From Citrobacter sp. (GTDB lineage: Bacteria > Pseudomonadota > Gammaproteobacteria > Enterobacterales > Enterobacteriaceae): a stretch of 64,000 nt of DNA. The notes under the pieces were generated by a model. It worked only from the letters and a program-made list of their open reading frames with translations, ran no database searches and was not told the origin of the DNA. Positions 54,626-64,000 of this stretch are shown here, in pieces (positions within the stretch are counted from its first letter, which is position 1; each line of letters begins with the position of its first letter). The stretch is from contig DXKH01000137.1 in NCBI GenBank assembly GCA_019415335.1, positions 1 to 64,000 on the forward strand, written 5' to 3'. Both the position numbers and the translations under genes were made by a program.

Positions 54626-56143
54626 TTATTTTACCGGACGCATCGCCGGGAACAGGATCACGTCACGGATGGTGTGGCTGTTGGTGAACAACATCACCAT
54701 ACGGTCGATACCAATGCCCAGACCGGCGGTTGGCGGCAGACCGTGCTCCAGCGCGGTGACATAGTCTTCGTCGAAGAACATCGCTTCGTCGTCGCCCGCC
54801 GCTTTCGCGTCAACCTGATCCTGGAAGCGCTGCGCCTGATCTTCCGCATCGTTCAGCTCGCTAAAGCCGTTACCGATCTCACGACCGCCGATGAAGAACT
54901 CAAAGCGATCGGTGATTTCCGGGTTCTCGTCATTACGACGCGCCAGCGGAGACACTTCTGCCGGGTATTCGGTAATGAAGGTCGGTTGAATCAGATGCGC
55001 TTCTGCCACTTCTTCGAAAATTTCAGTCACGATACGACCCAGACCCCAGCTCTTCTCTACCTTGATCCCGAGAGATTCGGCGATCGCTTTGGCGGAGTCG
55101 AAATTATCCAGTTCAGCCATTTCCGTTTCTGGACGGTATTTCTTGATAGCCTCGCGCATGGTCAGTTTTTCGAACGGCTTACCGAAGTCGAACACTTCAT
55201 CGCCGTAAGGCACTTCCGTTTTACCCAGCACGTCCTGCGCCAGCGTACGGAACAGAGACTCGGTCAGTTCGATCAGATCTTTATAGTCCGCATACGCCAT
55301 GTAGAGTTCCATCATGGTGAACTCTGGGTTATGACGCACGGAGATCCCTTCGTTACGGAAGTTACGGTTGATTTCGAACACACGCTCGAAGCCGCCAACC
55401 ACCAGACGCTTCAGGTACAGTTCCGGCGCAATACGCAGGTACATGTCCAGATCCAGCGCATTGTGATGGGTGATAAACGGACGTGCAGACGCGCCGCCTG
55501 GGATCACCTGCATCATCGGGGTCTCAACTTCCATAAAGCCGCGACCGACCATGAACTGACGGATGCCTGCCAGGATCTGGGAACGGACTTTAAAGGTGTT
55601 ACGGGATTCATCGTTAGAGATGAGATCCAGGTAACGCTGACGATAACGCGCTTCCTGATCCTGCAGACCGTGGAATTTATCCGGCAGCGGGCGCAGCGCT
55701 TTGGTCAACAGACGCAATTCGGTGCAATGGATAGACAGTTCGCCGGTTTTGGTTTTGAACAGCTTCCCTTTCGCGCCGAGGATGTCGCCGAGGTCCCATT
55801 TTTTGAACTGCTCGTTGTAAACGCCTTCCGGCAGATCGTCACGGGCAACATACAGCTGAATACGGCCACCCACGTCCTGCAACGTCACAAAAGACGCTTT
55901 CCCCATGATACGACGGGTCATCATGCGGCCTGCAACGGACACCTCGATGTTCAGCGCTTCCAGCTCTTCGTTCTCTTTCGCATCGAAGTCAGCGTGCAGT
56001 TGGTCTGAGGTGTGATCGCGACGGAAATCGTTCGGGAAGGCGATACCCTGCTCGCGCAGGCCTGCCAGCTTCTCACGACGCGTTTTCAGTTCGTTATTAA
56101 GATCGGCTACCGCGTCAGCGCCCTGTGCGTGTTGTTCAGACAT
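54626..56143 (-). CDS. lysS: Lysyl-tRNA synthetase, class II, LysS
   Basis: The 505-residue class II synthetase has an N-terminal OB-fold tRNA-binding domain (about 60-175) and the catalytic core. Motif 2 is [23 protein letters not shown]; motif 3 is [13 protein letters not shown]. It charges tRNA-Lys. As in E. coli it lies 9 bases downstream of prfB and is co-transcribed with it. Confidence 0.98.
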   Translation of the reverse strand: MSEQHAQGADAVADLNNELKTRREKLAGLREQGIAFPNDFRRDHTSDQLHADFDAKENEELEALNIEVSVAGRMMTRRIMGKASFVTLQDVGGRIQLYVARDDLPEGVYNEQFKKWDLGDILGAKGKLFKTKTGELSIHCTELRLLTKALRPLPDKFHGLQDQEARYRQRYLDLISNDESRNTFKVRSQILAGIRQFMVGRGFMEVETPMMQVIPGGASARPFITHHNALDLDMYLRIAPELYLKRLVVGGFERVFEINRNFRNEGISVRHNPEFTMMELYMAYADYKDLIELTESLFRTLAQDVLGKTEVPYGDEVFDFGKPFEKLTMREAIKKYRPETEMAELDNFDSAKAIAESLGIKVEKSWGLGRIVTEIFEEVAEAHLIQPTFITEYPAEVSPLARRNDENPEITDRFEFFIGGREIGNGFSELNDAEDQAQRFQDQVDAKAAGDDEAMFFDEDYVTALEHGLPPTAGLGIGIDRMVMLFTNSHTIRDVILFPAMRPVK

Positions 56144-56152
56144 GTTGGTTCC

Positions 56153-57251
56153 TCATAACCCTGCTTTCAAACTTGCTTCGATAAATTGATCCAGGCTGCC
56201 GTCCAGCACCGCCTGCGTGTTGCGGGTTTCAACCCCGGTACGCAAGTCTTTAATGCGGGAGTCATCAAGGACGTAAGAACGAATCTGGCTTCCCCAGCCG
56301 ATGTCGGATTTAGTATCTTCCATCGCCTGCTTCTCGGCGTTCTTCTTCTGCATTTCCAGTTCATAAAGCTTCGCTTTCATCTGCTTCATGGCCTGGTCTT
56401 TGTTCTTGTGCTGGGAACGGTCATTCTGGCACTGCGTCACAATCCCGGTCGGGATGTGGGTAATACGCACCGCAGATTCAGTACGGTTTACGTGCTGACC
56501 GCCCGCGCCGGATGCGCGATACACGTCGATACGCAGGTCTGCCGGGTTGATTTCGATATCAATATCGTCATCCACTTCCGGGTAAACAAACGCGGAGCTA
56601 AATGAGGTATGGCGACGACCGCCGGAGTCGAACGGGCTCTTACGTACCAGACGGTGAACGCCAGTTTCCGTACGCAGCCAGCCATAGGCATATTCGCCAG
56701 AAATCTTAATGGTCACGGACTTGATCCCGGCCACTTCCCCTTCTGACTCTTCAATAATTTCAGTCTTGAAGCCGCGCGCTTCTGCCCAGCGCAGATACAT
56801 ACGCTCCAGCATGCTTGCCCAGTCCTGCGCTTCAGTACCGCCGGAACCGGCCTGGATATCGAGGTAGCAATCAGCGCTGTCATATTCGCCGGAGAACATA
56901 CGACGGAACTCCAGTTGCGCCAGTTTTTCGTCCAGCGTATCGAGTTCAGCAACGGCTTCGTTAAAGGTTTCTTCGTCGTCGGCTTCTACAGCCAGATCCA
57001 GCAGGCCTGAAACATCTTCCAGACCCTGTGACATTTGGTCGAGGGTGTCGACAATCGCTTCAAGCGAGGAACGTTCTTTACCCAGCGCCTGTGCGCGTTC
57101 GGGTTCGTTCCAGACATCCGGCTGTTCCAGCTCGGCGTTTACTTCTTCCAGGCGCTCTTTCTTGGCATCATAGTCAAAGATACCCCCTAAGAACGTCGGA
57201 GCGCTCCGTGAGGTCCTGAATGCGGTTTTTTACCGGATTAATTTCAAACAT
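56153..57251 (-). CDS. prfB: Peptide chain release factor 2, with programmed +1 frameshift
   Basis: RF2 (365 residues) recognises UGA and UAA. Translation begins at 57251 ([16 protein letters not shown]). It reaches an in-frame UGA at 57076-57074 equivalent position 57174-57176 after CTT, and must shift +1 to continue. The segment 1,099 bases long is 3 x 366 + 1, as expected. Later motifs are SPF in [13 protein letters not shown] (stop recognition) and GGQ in [11 protein letters not shown] (peptide release). The frameshift gives autoregulation: low RF2 favours the shift. Confidence 0.97.
57174..57190 (-). other. prfB autoregulatory +1 frameshift signal
   Basis: On the minus strand the sequence is AGGGGGTATCTTTGAC: a Shine-Dalgarno-like AGGGGG, the slippery CTT and the UGA stop. 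It is identical in layout to the E. coli signal. Confidence 0.95.
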
Positions 57252-57356
57252 GGTCTGATTTCTTTTATTGGACTTGTCAAAATGCGGTGATAAGAGCGGG
57301 ATTGTACCCAATCCACGCGCTTATTTATAGAGAATAGTGACGGGAAGTTGGTCAGA

Positions 57357-59090
57357 TTACACGGGCCAGATATTATCGATGATGATCTGCAAACTGCGGT
57401 TGCCGCGAAATTCGTTAATATCCAGTTTGTAGGCCAGCTCAACTTCGCGCACGCCGTTATCCGGCCAGCAGGCGGTATCGACGTTGAAGGCAATACCGTC
57501 CAGCAGCGGCCCCCCGCCAACGGGTTCGACCATCACTTTCAAATGTCGCTCGCCAACCAGACGCTGCTGAAGCAGGCGAAAGCGCCCGTCAAACAGCGGT
57601 TCCGGGAACATTTGCCCCCACGGACCGGCATCACGCAGCAGTTGCGCGACCTCCATCGTCATCTCCGCGGCGCTGAGCGGGCCGTCAGAGACCACTTCCC
57701 CCTGTAACAGCGATGGATCCAGCCATTCGGTGACCAGCTCGCCAAAACGCTGCTGGAACAGGTCGAATTTTGCTTCTTCCAGCGACAGTCCCGCCGCCAT
57801 CGCATGGCCGCCGAATTTAATCATCAGCCCCGGATGCAGCGTATCCAGCCGCTCCAGCGCATCACGCATGTGCAGCCCCTGAATGGAACGTCCGGAGCCT
57901 TTCAGCGTGCCGTCGCCTGCCGGTGCGAAAGCGATCACCGGGCGGTGAAAACGTTCTTTTATACGTGAGGCGAGGATCCCGACCACCCCCTGATGCCACT
58001 CAGGATGATACATCGCCAGACCACCGGGCAGCGTTTCGCGACTGCGCTCCAGCTTCTCGCACAGGGTCAGCGCTTCCGCCTGCATTCCCTGTTCAATCTC
58101 TTTACGCGTCTGGTTCAGCGCATCCAGTTCGTTAGCCAGTACCCGCGCTTCGCCAATGTTATCGCACAGCAGCAGCGCCACGCCGACGGACATATCATCC
58201 AGTCGACCCGCCGCGTTCAGACGCGGACCAAGCGCAAACCCTAAATCGCTGGCAGCGAGCTTTTGCGCATCACGCCTGGAGACTTCCAGCAACGCTTTGA
58301 TCCCCGGACGGCATTTCCCGGCGCGAATGCGGCTTAAACCCTGCCAGGTGAGGATTCGATTGTTGGCATCCAGCGGCACCACGTCCGCCACGGTGCCCAG
58401 CGCGACCAGATCGAGCAGATCCGCCAGGTTTGGCGGCGCAATACCGCGTTCGTCAAACCAGCCTTTGTCGCGCAGGAAGGTGCGCAGGGCGAGCATCAGG
58501 TAAAACGCCACGCCCACGCCAGCCAGCGACTTCGACGGGAAATCACAGTCAGGCAGATTCGGGTTGATGATGGCTTCAGCAGCTGGCAGCGTCTCGCCCG
58601 GCAGGTGGTGATCGGTGACCACCACCGGGATCCCCAACGCCCTGGCGTGATCCACACCGGCATGGGAAGAGATACCGTTATCGACGGTGACAATTAGCTG
58701 CGCACCGCGAGCGTGGGCCTGATCGACCACTTCCGGACTTAAGCCGTAACCATCCTCAAAACGGTTTGGCACGAGGTAGCTGATGTTATCGCAGCCTAGA
58801 GAGCGCATACCCAGCACGCTCAGGGCAGTACTGGTCGCCCCATCCGCATCGAAGTCGCCGACCACGATGATGCGCGTCCCTTCACGAAAGGCGTTATAGA
58901 GAATGTCGACCGCTTTTTCGACGCCGCTCAGTTGCTGCCACGGCAGCATGCCTTTTACACTGCGCTCAAGATCCTGAGCACTGCGTACGCCACGACTGGC
59001 GTACAGGCGGCGTAGCAGCGGCGGAAGATCAGCAGGCAGTTCTGCCGACTCATCGACTTCCCGCCGACGAAGTTGTATCTGTTGTTTCAC
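57357..59090 (-). CDS. recJ: Single-strand 5'-3' exonuclease RecJ
   Basis: The 577-residue DHH-family nuclease acts in RecF-pathway recombination, mismatch and base-excision repair. The catalytic motifs are VVGDFDADGATST and VVTDHHLPGE, with NPNLPDCDFP and GHAMAAGLSL (DHHA1 domain) further on. A C-terminal OB fold completes it. It lies between prfB and dsbC, 5 bases after the dsbC stop codon, as in E. coli. Confidence 0.97.
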   Translation of the reverse strand: MKQQIQLRRREVDESAELPADLPPLLRRLYASRGVRSAQDLERSVKGMLPWQQLSGVEKAVDILYNAFREGTRIIVVGDFDADGATSTALSVLGMRSLGCDNISYLVPNRFEDGYGLSPEVVDQAHARGAQLIVTVDNGISSHAGVDHARALGIPVVVTDHHLPGETLPAAEAIINPNLPDCDFPSKSLAGVGVAFYLMLALRTFLRDKGWFDERGIAPPNLADLLDLVALGTVADVVPLDANNRILTWQGLSRIRAGKCRPGIKALLEVSRRDAQKLAASDLGFALGPRLNAAGRLDDMSVGVALLLCDNIGEARVLANELDALNQTRKEIEQGMQAEALTLCEKLERSRETLPGGLAMYHPEWHQGVVGILASRIKERFHRPVIAFAPAGDGTLKGSGRSIQGLHMRDALERLDTLHPGLMIKFGGHAMAAGLSLEEAKFDLFQQRFGELVTEWLDPSLLQGEVVSDGPLSAAEMTMEVAQLLRDAGPWGQMFPEPLFDGRFRLLQQRLVGERHLKVMVEPVGGGPLLDGIAFNVDTACWPDNGVREVELAYKLDINEFRGNRSLQIIIDNIWPV

Positions 59091-59095
59091 GCGAA

Positions 59096-59809
59096 TTACT
59101 TACCACTGGTCTGTTTTTGGTGCTCATCAAGAAACGCTTTCATCTCTTTCGGCCCCTGATAACCTGGCACGACATAGCCGTTGCTCAGCACAATAGCGGG
59201 TGTACCGCTGACGCCAAACTGCACGCCCAACGCATAGTGATCCGCGATGTTCACATCGCAGGTCGCCGCTTTCACGCCTTTGCCTGCCATCGCGTCATCA
59301 AACGCTTTGGCTTTGTCTTTTGCACACCAGATGGACTTCATATCCTGCTCGGCCTGACTTTCCAGGCCCTGACGCGGGAAGGCGAGGTAGCGCACGGTAA
59401 TGCCCAGCGCATTGTAGTCCTTCATCTCTTCATGCAGCTTGTGACAGTAGCCACAGGTGATATCGGTAAAGACGGTAATGACGTGTTTTTCCTGTGGCGC
59501 TTTATAAACGATCATTTCGCTTTCCAGCGCGTTCAGGTGCTTCATCAGCAGTTGGTTGGTCACGTTGACCGGCGTCGCGCCGCTGACATCGTACATTGGT
59601 CCCTGAATGATGTGTTTACCGTCTTCCGTTACGTACAGCACGCCGCTGTTGGTCAGCACCGTTTTCATCCCGGCAACCGGGGCGGGCTGAATATCCGTGC
59701 TCTGCACACCCAGTTTTGTCAGAGACTGGCGGATTGCGGCGTCGTCGGCGTGTGCCAGGCCGGAAAACGCAGTGGCCAGCAGGGTAAACAGCATTAAACC
59801 TTTTTTCAT
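59096..59809 (-). CDS. dsbC: Periplasmic disulfide isomerase DsbC
   Basis: The 237-residue precursor has a signal peptide MKKGLMLFTLLATAFSGLAHA cleaved before DDAAIRQ. An N-terminal dimerisation domain precedes a thioredoxin fold with active site CGYC (in FTDITCGYCHKLHEEM). It shuffles wrong disulfides in the periplasm and is kept reduced by DsbD. I start at 59809 because AGGAAAGG lies just upstream, rejecting a 9-codon extension. Confidence 0.97.
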   Translation of the reverse strand: MKKGLMLFTLLATAFSGLAHADDAAIRQSLTKLGVQSTDIQPAPVAGMKTVLTNSGVLYVTEDGKHIIQGPMYDVSGATPVNVTNQLLMKHLNALESEMIVYKAPQEKHVITVFTDITCGYCHKLHEEMKDYNALGITVRYLAFPRQGLESQAEQDMKSIWCAKDKAKAFDDAMAGKGVKAATCDVNIADHYALGVQFGVSGTPAIVLSNGYVVPGYQGPKEMKAFLDEHQKQTSGK

Positions 59810-59832
59810 AACCTTTCCTGTTCGCTCAGCAT

Positions 59833-60729
59833 TCACGCTCTTGGGTGATGCTGTTGATGAAGTTGACGCAAGCGCGCTGTCGCGACATGAGTATAAATCT
59901 GTGTGGTGGAGAGATCGCTGTGACCCAGCAACATCTGCACCACGCGCAAATCAGCGCCATGATTGAGCAAATGCGTGGCAAATGCGTGGCGTAAAACGTG
60001 CGGCGACAGCTTTTCACTGTCGATTCCCGCTAAGACGGCATAGTGCTTAATGCGGTGCCAGAACGTCTGGCGCGTCATCTGCTGGGCACGCTGACTGGGA
60101 AATAACACATCAATCGACACGCCATTAAGCAACCACGGACGCCCATGTTCCAGGTACGTCTCCACCCAGTACACCGCCTCTTCGCCCAAGGGAACGAGAC
60201 GCTCTTTATTGCCTTTACCGATCACCCGAACCACGCCCTGACGCAGACTGACATCGCTCATCGTCAGTCCAACCAGTTCAGACACGCGCAGTCCGGTGGC
60301 ATATAAAATCTCAAGCATGGCTTTATCGCGTAACTCCAGCGGTTGGTCAACCACGGGCGCCTGTAATAATCTCTCAACTTGCGCTTCACTGAGATCTTTC
60401 GGCAGGCGCTGCGGGAGCTTTGGCGATGCCAGCGTCGCGCTTGGATCGTCGGTGCGGATCTTCTCGCGGTAAAGATGCTGGAAAAGCCGCCGCACCGCGC
60501 TCAGCAGTCGTGCGGTACTGGTGGCTTTATACCCGCCGTCCATCCGCTCGGCCAGCAAGGCCTGTAAATCGTCGCTTTGCGCGGTTTCCAGCGACACCTG
60601 ACGGTGCGCGAGCCACTCCACCAGCATGGTCAAGTCACGGCGATAGGCACTCAGCGTATTTTCCGCCAGATTTTTCTCCAGCCAGAGCGCATCAAGGAAT
60701 TGTTCGATGCGCGCAAGATCCTTTTCCAC
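59833..60729 (-). CDS. xerD: Site-specific recombinase XerD
   Basis: The 298-residue tyrosine recombinase works with XerC at dif, under FtsK control, to resolve chromosome dimers. Catalytic residues lie in YATGLRVSELV (Arg), HVLRHAFATHLL (His-x-x-Arg) and STTQIYTHV (Tyr). I choose the GTG at 60729 because AAAGAGG lies five bases upstream and the length equals E. coli XerD; an ATG ten codons earlier is unlikely. It is in an operon with dsbC and recJ. Confidence 0.97.
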   Translation of the reverse strand: MEKDLARIEQFLDALWLEKNLAENTLSAYRRDLTMLVEWLAHRQVSLETAQSDDLQALLAERMDGGYKATSTARLLSAVRRLFQHLYREKIRTDDPSATLASPKLPQRLPKDLSEAQVERLLQAPVVDQPLELRDKAMLEILYATGLRVSELVGLTMSDVSLRQGVVRVIGKGNKERLVPLGEEAVYWVETYLEHGRPWLLNGVSIDVLFPSQRAQQMTRQTFWHRIKHYAVLAGIDSEKLSPHVLRHAFATHLLNHGADLRVVQMLLGHSDLSTTQIYTHVATARLRQLHQQHHPRA

Positions 60730-60829
60730 ATCTACCTCTTTGATTCTGCAATCTGCCATTATGACTCAATGATACGGGTTTCTGGTACACTACGCGCAAA
60801 GTCATAGCAAGTATTGAGACGTTTACGCG

Positions 60830-61351
60830 ATGAATATTGGTCTTTTTTACGGTTCCAGCACCTGCTACACCGAGATGGCCGCGGAGAAAATTCGCGACAT
60901 CATCGGCCCAGAACTGGTAACGCTGCATAATCTGAAAGATGATGCCCCGGCCCTGATGGAACAATACGATGTACTGATCTTAGGCATTCCCACCTGGGAT
61001 TTCGGTGAAATTCAGGAGGACTGGGAAGCCGTCTGGGATCAACTGGACGAACTCAACCTCGACGGCAAAATTGTCGCGCTTTACGGTATGGGCGACCAGT
61101 TAGGCTACGGCGAGTGGTTCCTTGACGCGCTGGGCATGTTGCATGACAAACTGTCGATCAAAGGCGTTAAATTCGTCGGTTACTGGCCTACCGAAGGCTA
61201 CGAGTTCACCAGCCCTAAACCCGTCATTGCCGAGGGGAAGTTGTTCGTCGGTCTCGCCCTGGATGAAACTAATCAATACGATCTCAGCGATGAACGTATT
61301 CAGGCATGGTGTGAGCAAATTCTCGGCGAAATGGCCGAGCACTATTCCTGA
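60830..61351 (+). CDS. fldB: Flavodoxin 2, FldB
   Basis: The 173-residue long-chain flavodoxin has an N-terminal FMN phosphate loop ([15 protein letters not shown]). FMN-stacking regions are [13 protein letters not shown] and [13 protein letters not shown]. It is a low-potential electron carrier, SoxRS-induced in E. coli. It is divergent from xerD. A REP element follows its stop. Confidence 0.97.
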   Translation: MNIGLFYGSSTCYTEMAAEKIRDIIGPELVTLHNLKDDAPALMEQYDVLILGIPTWDFGEIQEDWEAVWDQLDELNLDGKIVALYGMGDQLGYGEWFLDALGMLHDKLSIKGVKFVGYWPTEGYEFTSPKPVIAEGKLFVGLALDETNQYDLSDERIQAWCEQILGEMAEHYS

Positions 61352-61361
61352 TAACCCTTTT

Positions 61362-61392
61362 GCCGGATGGCGGCGTGAACGCCTTATCCGGC
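61362..61392. repeat. REP element between fldB and cptA
   Basis: GCCGGATGGCGGCGTGAACG, continuing as CCTTATCCGGC, is a close match to the enterobacterial REP consensus. It lies between the convergent stops of fldB and cptA. Confidence 0.85.
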
Positions 61393-61451
61393 TTATATGG
61401 CGCACCGAATCACAGGCCTTAAAGCTGTGCGCCATCAGACGTTCGTTGGCA

Positions 61452-62121
<670 letters not shown>

Positions 62122-62170
62122 TCACTCAAATGAACTACCCGGCTATTGTAACGTGTTTTTCATCCTGTTT

Positions 62171-62186
62171 TACGGGAATATCCGTA
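62171..62186. promoter_or_regulatory. Palindrome in the sdhE-ygfZ intergenic region
   Basis: TACGGGAATATCCGTA is an inverted repeat (5-bp arms, 6-bp centre) in the 256-bp divergent gap. It may be an operator for one of the two genes. No regulator can be named. Confidence 0.35.
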
Positions 62187-62362
62187 ACCACAAGCGCGAT
62201 CGCTAATTAAATCCCCAATAAGTCAATGGGTTCATCATTTCTGGATGCCGCCTCGCAATCTATAAGATAAGGCACAAATGGGACTATCAAAGCGCTTGCA
62301 TTGGGCAATAGCTCTTTTACCATTAGTCATTATCACTGCGTTAAGCAAATCAGGACATTTTT

Positions 62363-63343
62363 ATGGCATTTACTCCATTTCCACCTCGTCAGCCGTCAGC
62401 TTCCGCACGTTTGCCCGTGACGTTGATGACGTTAGATGACTGGGCGCTGGCCACGATTACCGGTGCTGACAGCGAGAAGTATATCCAGGGTCAGGTGACG
62501 GCTGACGTGAGCCAACTGAATGAACATCAGCACGTACTGGCCGCCCATTGCGACGCCAAAGGTAAAATGTGGAGCAACCTGCGACTGTTCCGCGACGGTG
62601 ACGGCTTTGCCTGGATTGAACGCCGTAGTCTGCGTGACGCGCAGGTGACCGAACTGAAAAAATACGCCGTGTTCTCGAAAGTGGCGATAACCCCGAACGA
62701 TGAACGTGTGCTGCTGGGCGTCGCGGGTTTCCAGGCGCGAGCCGCCCTGGCGAATCTGTTTAGTGAACTGCCTGACAGCGAAAAGCCCGTCACGCGTGAA
62801 GGGGCGAGCACCCTGCTGTGGTTTGAACATCCGGTGGAGCGCTTCCTGTTGATTACCGATGTGACAACAGCAGAAACCGTGACTGAAAAACTGCGTGGCG
62901 AAGCTGAACTGAATAACAGCCAGCAGTGGTTAGCGCTGGATATCGAGGCCGGTCTTCCGGTGATTGATTCCGTCAACAGCGCCCAGTTTATTCCGCAGGC
63001 GACCAACCTCCAGGCGCTGGGCGGTATCAGCTTTAAGAAAGGCTGCTATACCGGACAGGAAATGGTGGCGCGAGCGAAATTCCGCGGGGCAAACAAACGC
63101 GCATTATGGTCTCTGGTGGGTAAGGCCAGCCGTGTACCGGAAGCGGGTGACGATCTTGAGATGAAAATGGGTGAGAACTGGCGTCGAACTGGCACCGTCC
63201 TCGCCGCCGTGCAACTCGATGACGGTCAATTACTGGTACAGGTGGTGATGAACAACGATATGGAAGCCGACAGCGTATTCCGCGTACGCGACGATGCCAA
63301 CACGTTGCACATCGCACCGCTGCCCTACTCGCTGGAAGAGTAA
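62363..63343 (+). CDS. ygfZ: Folate-dependent Fe-S cluster protein YgfZ
   Basis: The 326-residue protein is of the GcvT/YgfZ fold, with the signature [17 protein letters not shown] near 228-245 whose cysteine is essential in E. coli. It binds tetrahydrofolate and helps assemble or repair Fe-S clusters in enzymes such as MiaB. It is divergent from sdhE. The start follows ATCAGGACATTTTT. Confidence 0.96.
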   Translation: MAFTPFPPRQPSASARLPVTLMTLDDWALATITGADSEKYIQGQVTADVSQLNEHQHVLAAHCDAKGKMWSNLRLFRDGDGFAWIERRSLRDAQVTELKKYAVFSKVAITPNDERVLLGVAGFQARAALANLFSELPDSEKPVTREGASTLLWFEHPVERFLLITDVTTAETVTEKLRGEAELNNSQQWLALDIEAGLPVIDSVNSAQFIPQATNLQALGGISFKKGCYTGQEMVARAKFRGANKRALWSLVGKASRVPEAGDDLEMKMGENWRRTGTVLAAVQLDDGQLLVQVVMNNDMEADSVFRVRDDANTLHIAPLPYSLEE

Positions 63344-63352
63344 CGTAATCAC

Positions 63353-63424
63353 GCCCGATGACGTTTCGCTTATCAGGCCTACGGAAAAGGACTCCCAGGC
63401 TTGATAAGGCGTCAAAGCATCACG
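63353..63424. repeat. REP-like repeat pair between ygfZ and yqfA
   Basis: GCCCGATGACGTTTCGCTTA, continuing as TCAGGCC, and an inverted unit from about 63396 (CCAGGCTTGATAAGGCG) form a REP-like pair between convergent stops. Confidence 0.75.

Positions 63425-64000
<576 letters not shown>

Noticed and set aside
54674..56008. 444-codon open frame on the plus strand inside lysS
   Set aside because: It is antisense to lysS, His/Phe/Arg-rich and low in complexity, typical of the complement of GC-rich coding sequence. No domain is recognisable.

Overview
The window reads as a chromosomal segment of an enterobacterium close to Escherichia and most like Citrobacter. The backbone genes follow the E. 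coli order (tRNA-Gly, actS, xdhABC, ygeVWXY, hyuA, yqeABC, mocA, ygfK, ssnA, ygfM, xdhD, xanQ, guaD, ghxQ, uacT, idi, lysS, prfB, recJ, dsbC, xerD, fldB, cptA, sdhE, ygfZ, yqfA). Their proteins look clearly diverged from the K-12 versions as I recall them, so K-12 itself is unlikely.

Region A (1 to about 22,990) is the inner end of a genomic island inserted at the 3' end of a tRNA-Gly(CCC) gene, with a P4-type integrase beside the tRNA. Cargo, from left to right: an IS3-family fragment; a 49-residue membrane peptide; a VOC-fold protein; a decayed IS911-like element that interrupts other genes; an LpxP-like lipid A acyltransferase; two small zinc-ribbon proteins flanking a YmgB/AriR-like protein and a giant (2,860-residue) cyclic beta-1,2-glucan synthase-like protein; two divergent cold-shock-domain genes; an H-NS paralogue; and an arsRDABC arsenic-resistance operon. 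The far end of the island is not in the window.

Region B (about 23,000 to 54,000) is a purine and urate catabolic locus. It holds two molybdenum hydroxylase systems (XdhABC and XdhD/YgfM/YgfK), amidohydrolases (SsnA, GuaD, HyuA), a diaminopropionate ammonia-lyase (YgeX), a carbamoyltransferase-like protein (YgeW), a carbamate kinase (YqeA), cofactor-maturation factors (YqeB, YqeC, MocA) and purine permeases (XanQ, GhxQ, UacT). A sigma54 activator (YgeV) sits in the middle. I find three good -24/-12 promoters, one in front of each of xdhA, ygeW and ygfK, which suggests that YgeV drives all three units. The units plausibly act as one anaerobic pathway: purines are imported, hydroxylated or reduced, the rings opened, and the product cleaved to pyruvate, ammonia and carbamoyl phosphate for ATP. 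The ygfS and uacF genes that lie between ghxQ and uacT in E. coli are absent.

Region C (54,000 to 64,000) is housekeeping: isoprenoid isomerase, lysyl-tRNA synthetase, release factor 2 with its programmed frameshift, RecJ, DsbC, XerD, flavodoxin 2, CptA/SdhE, YgfZ and part of YqfA.

The best candidates for undescribed biology are the island's cold/envelope module, the XdhD iron-sulfur domain that has lost all eight cysteine ligands, the shared regulatory elements of the purine regulon, and the hairpins at many of its gene junctions.
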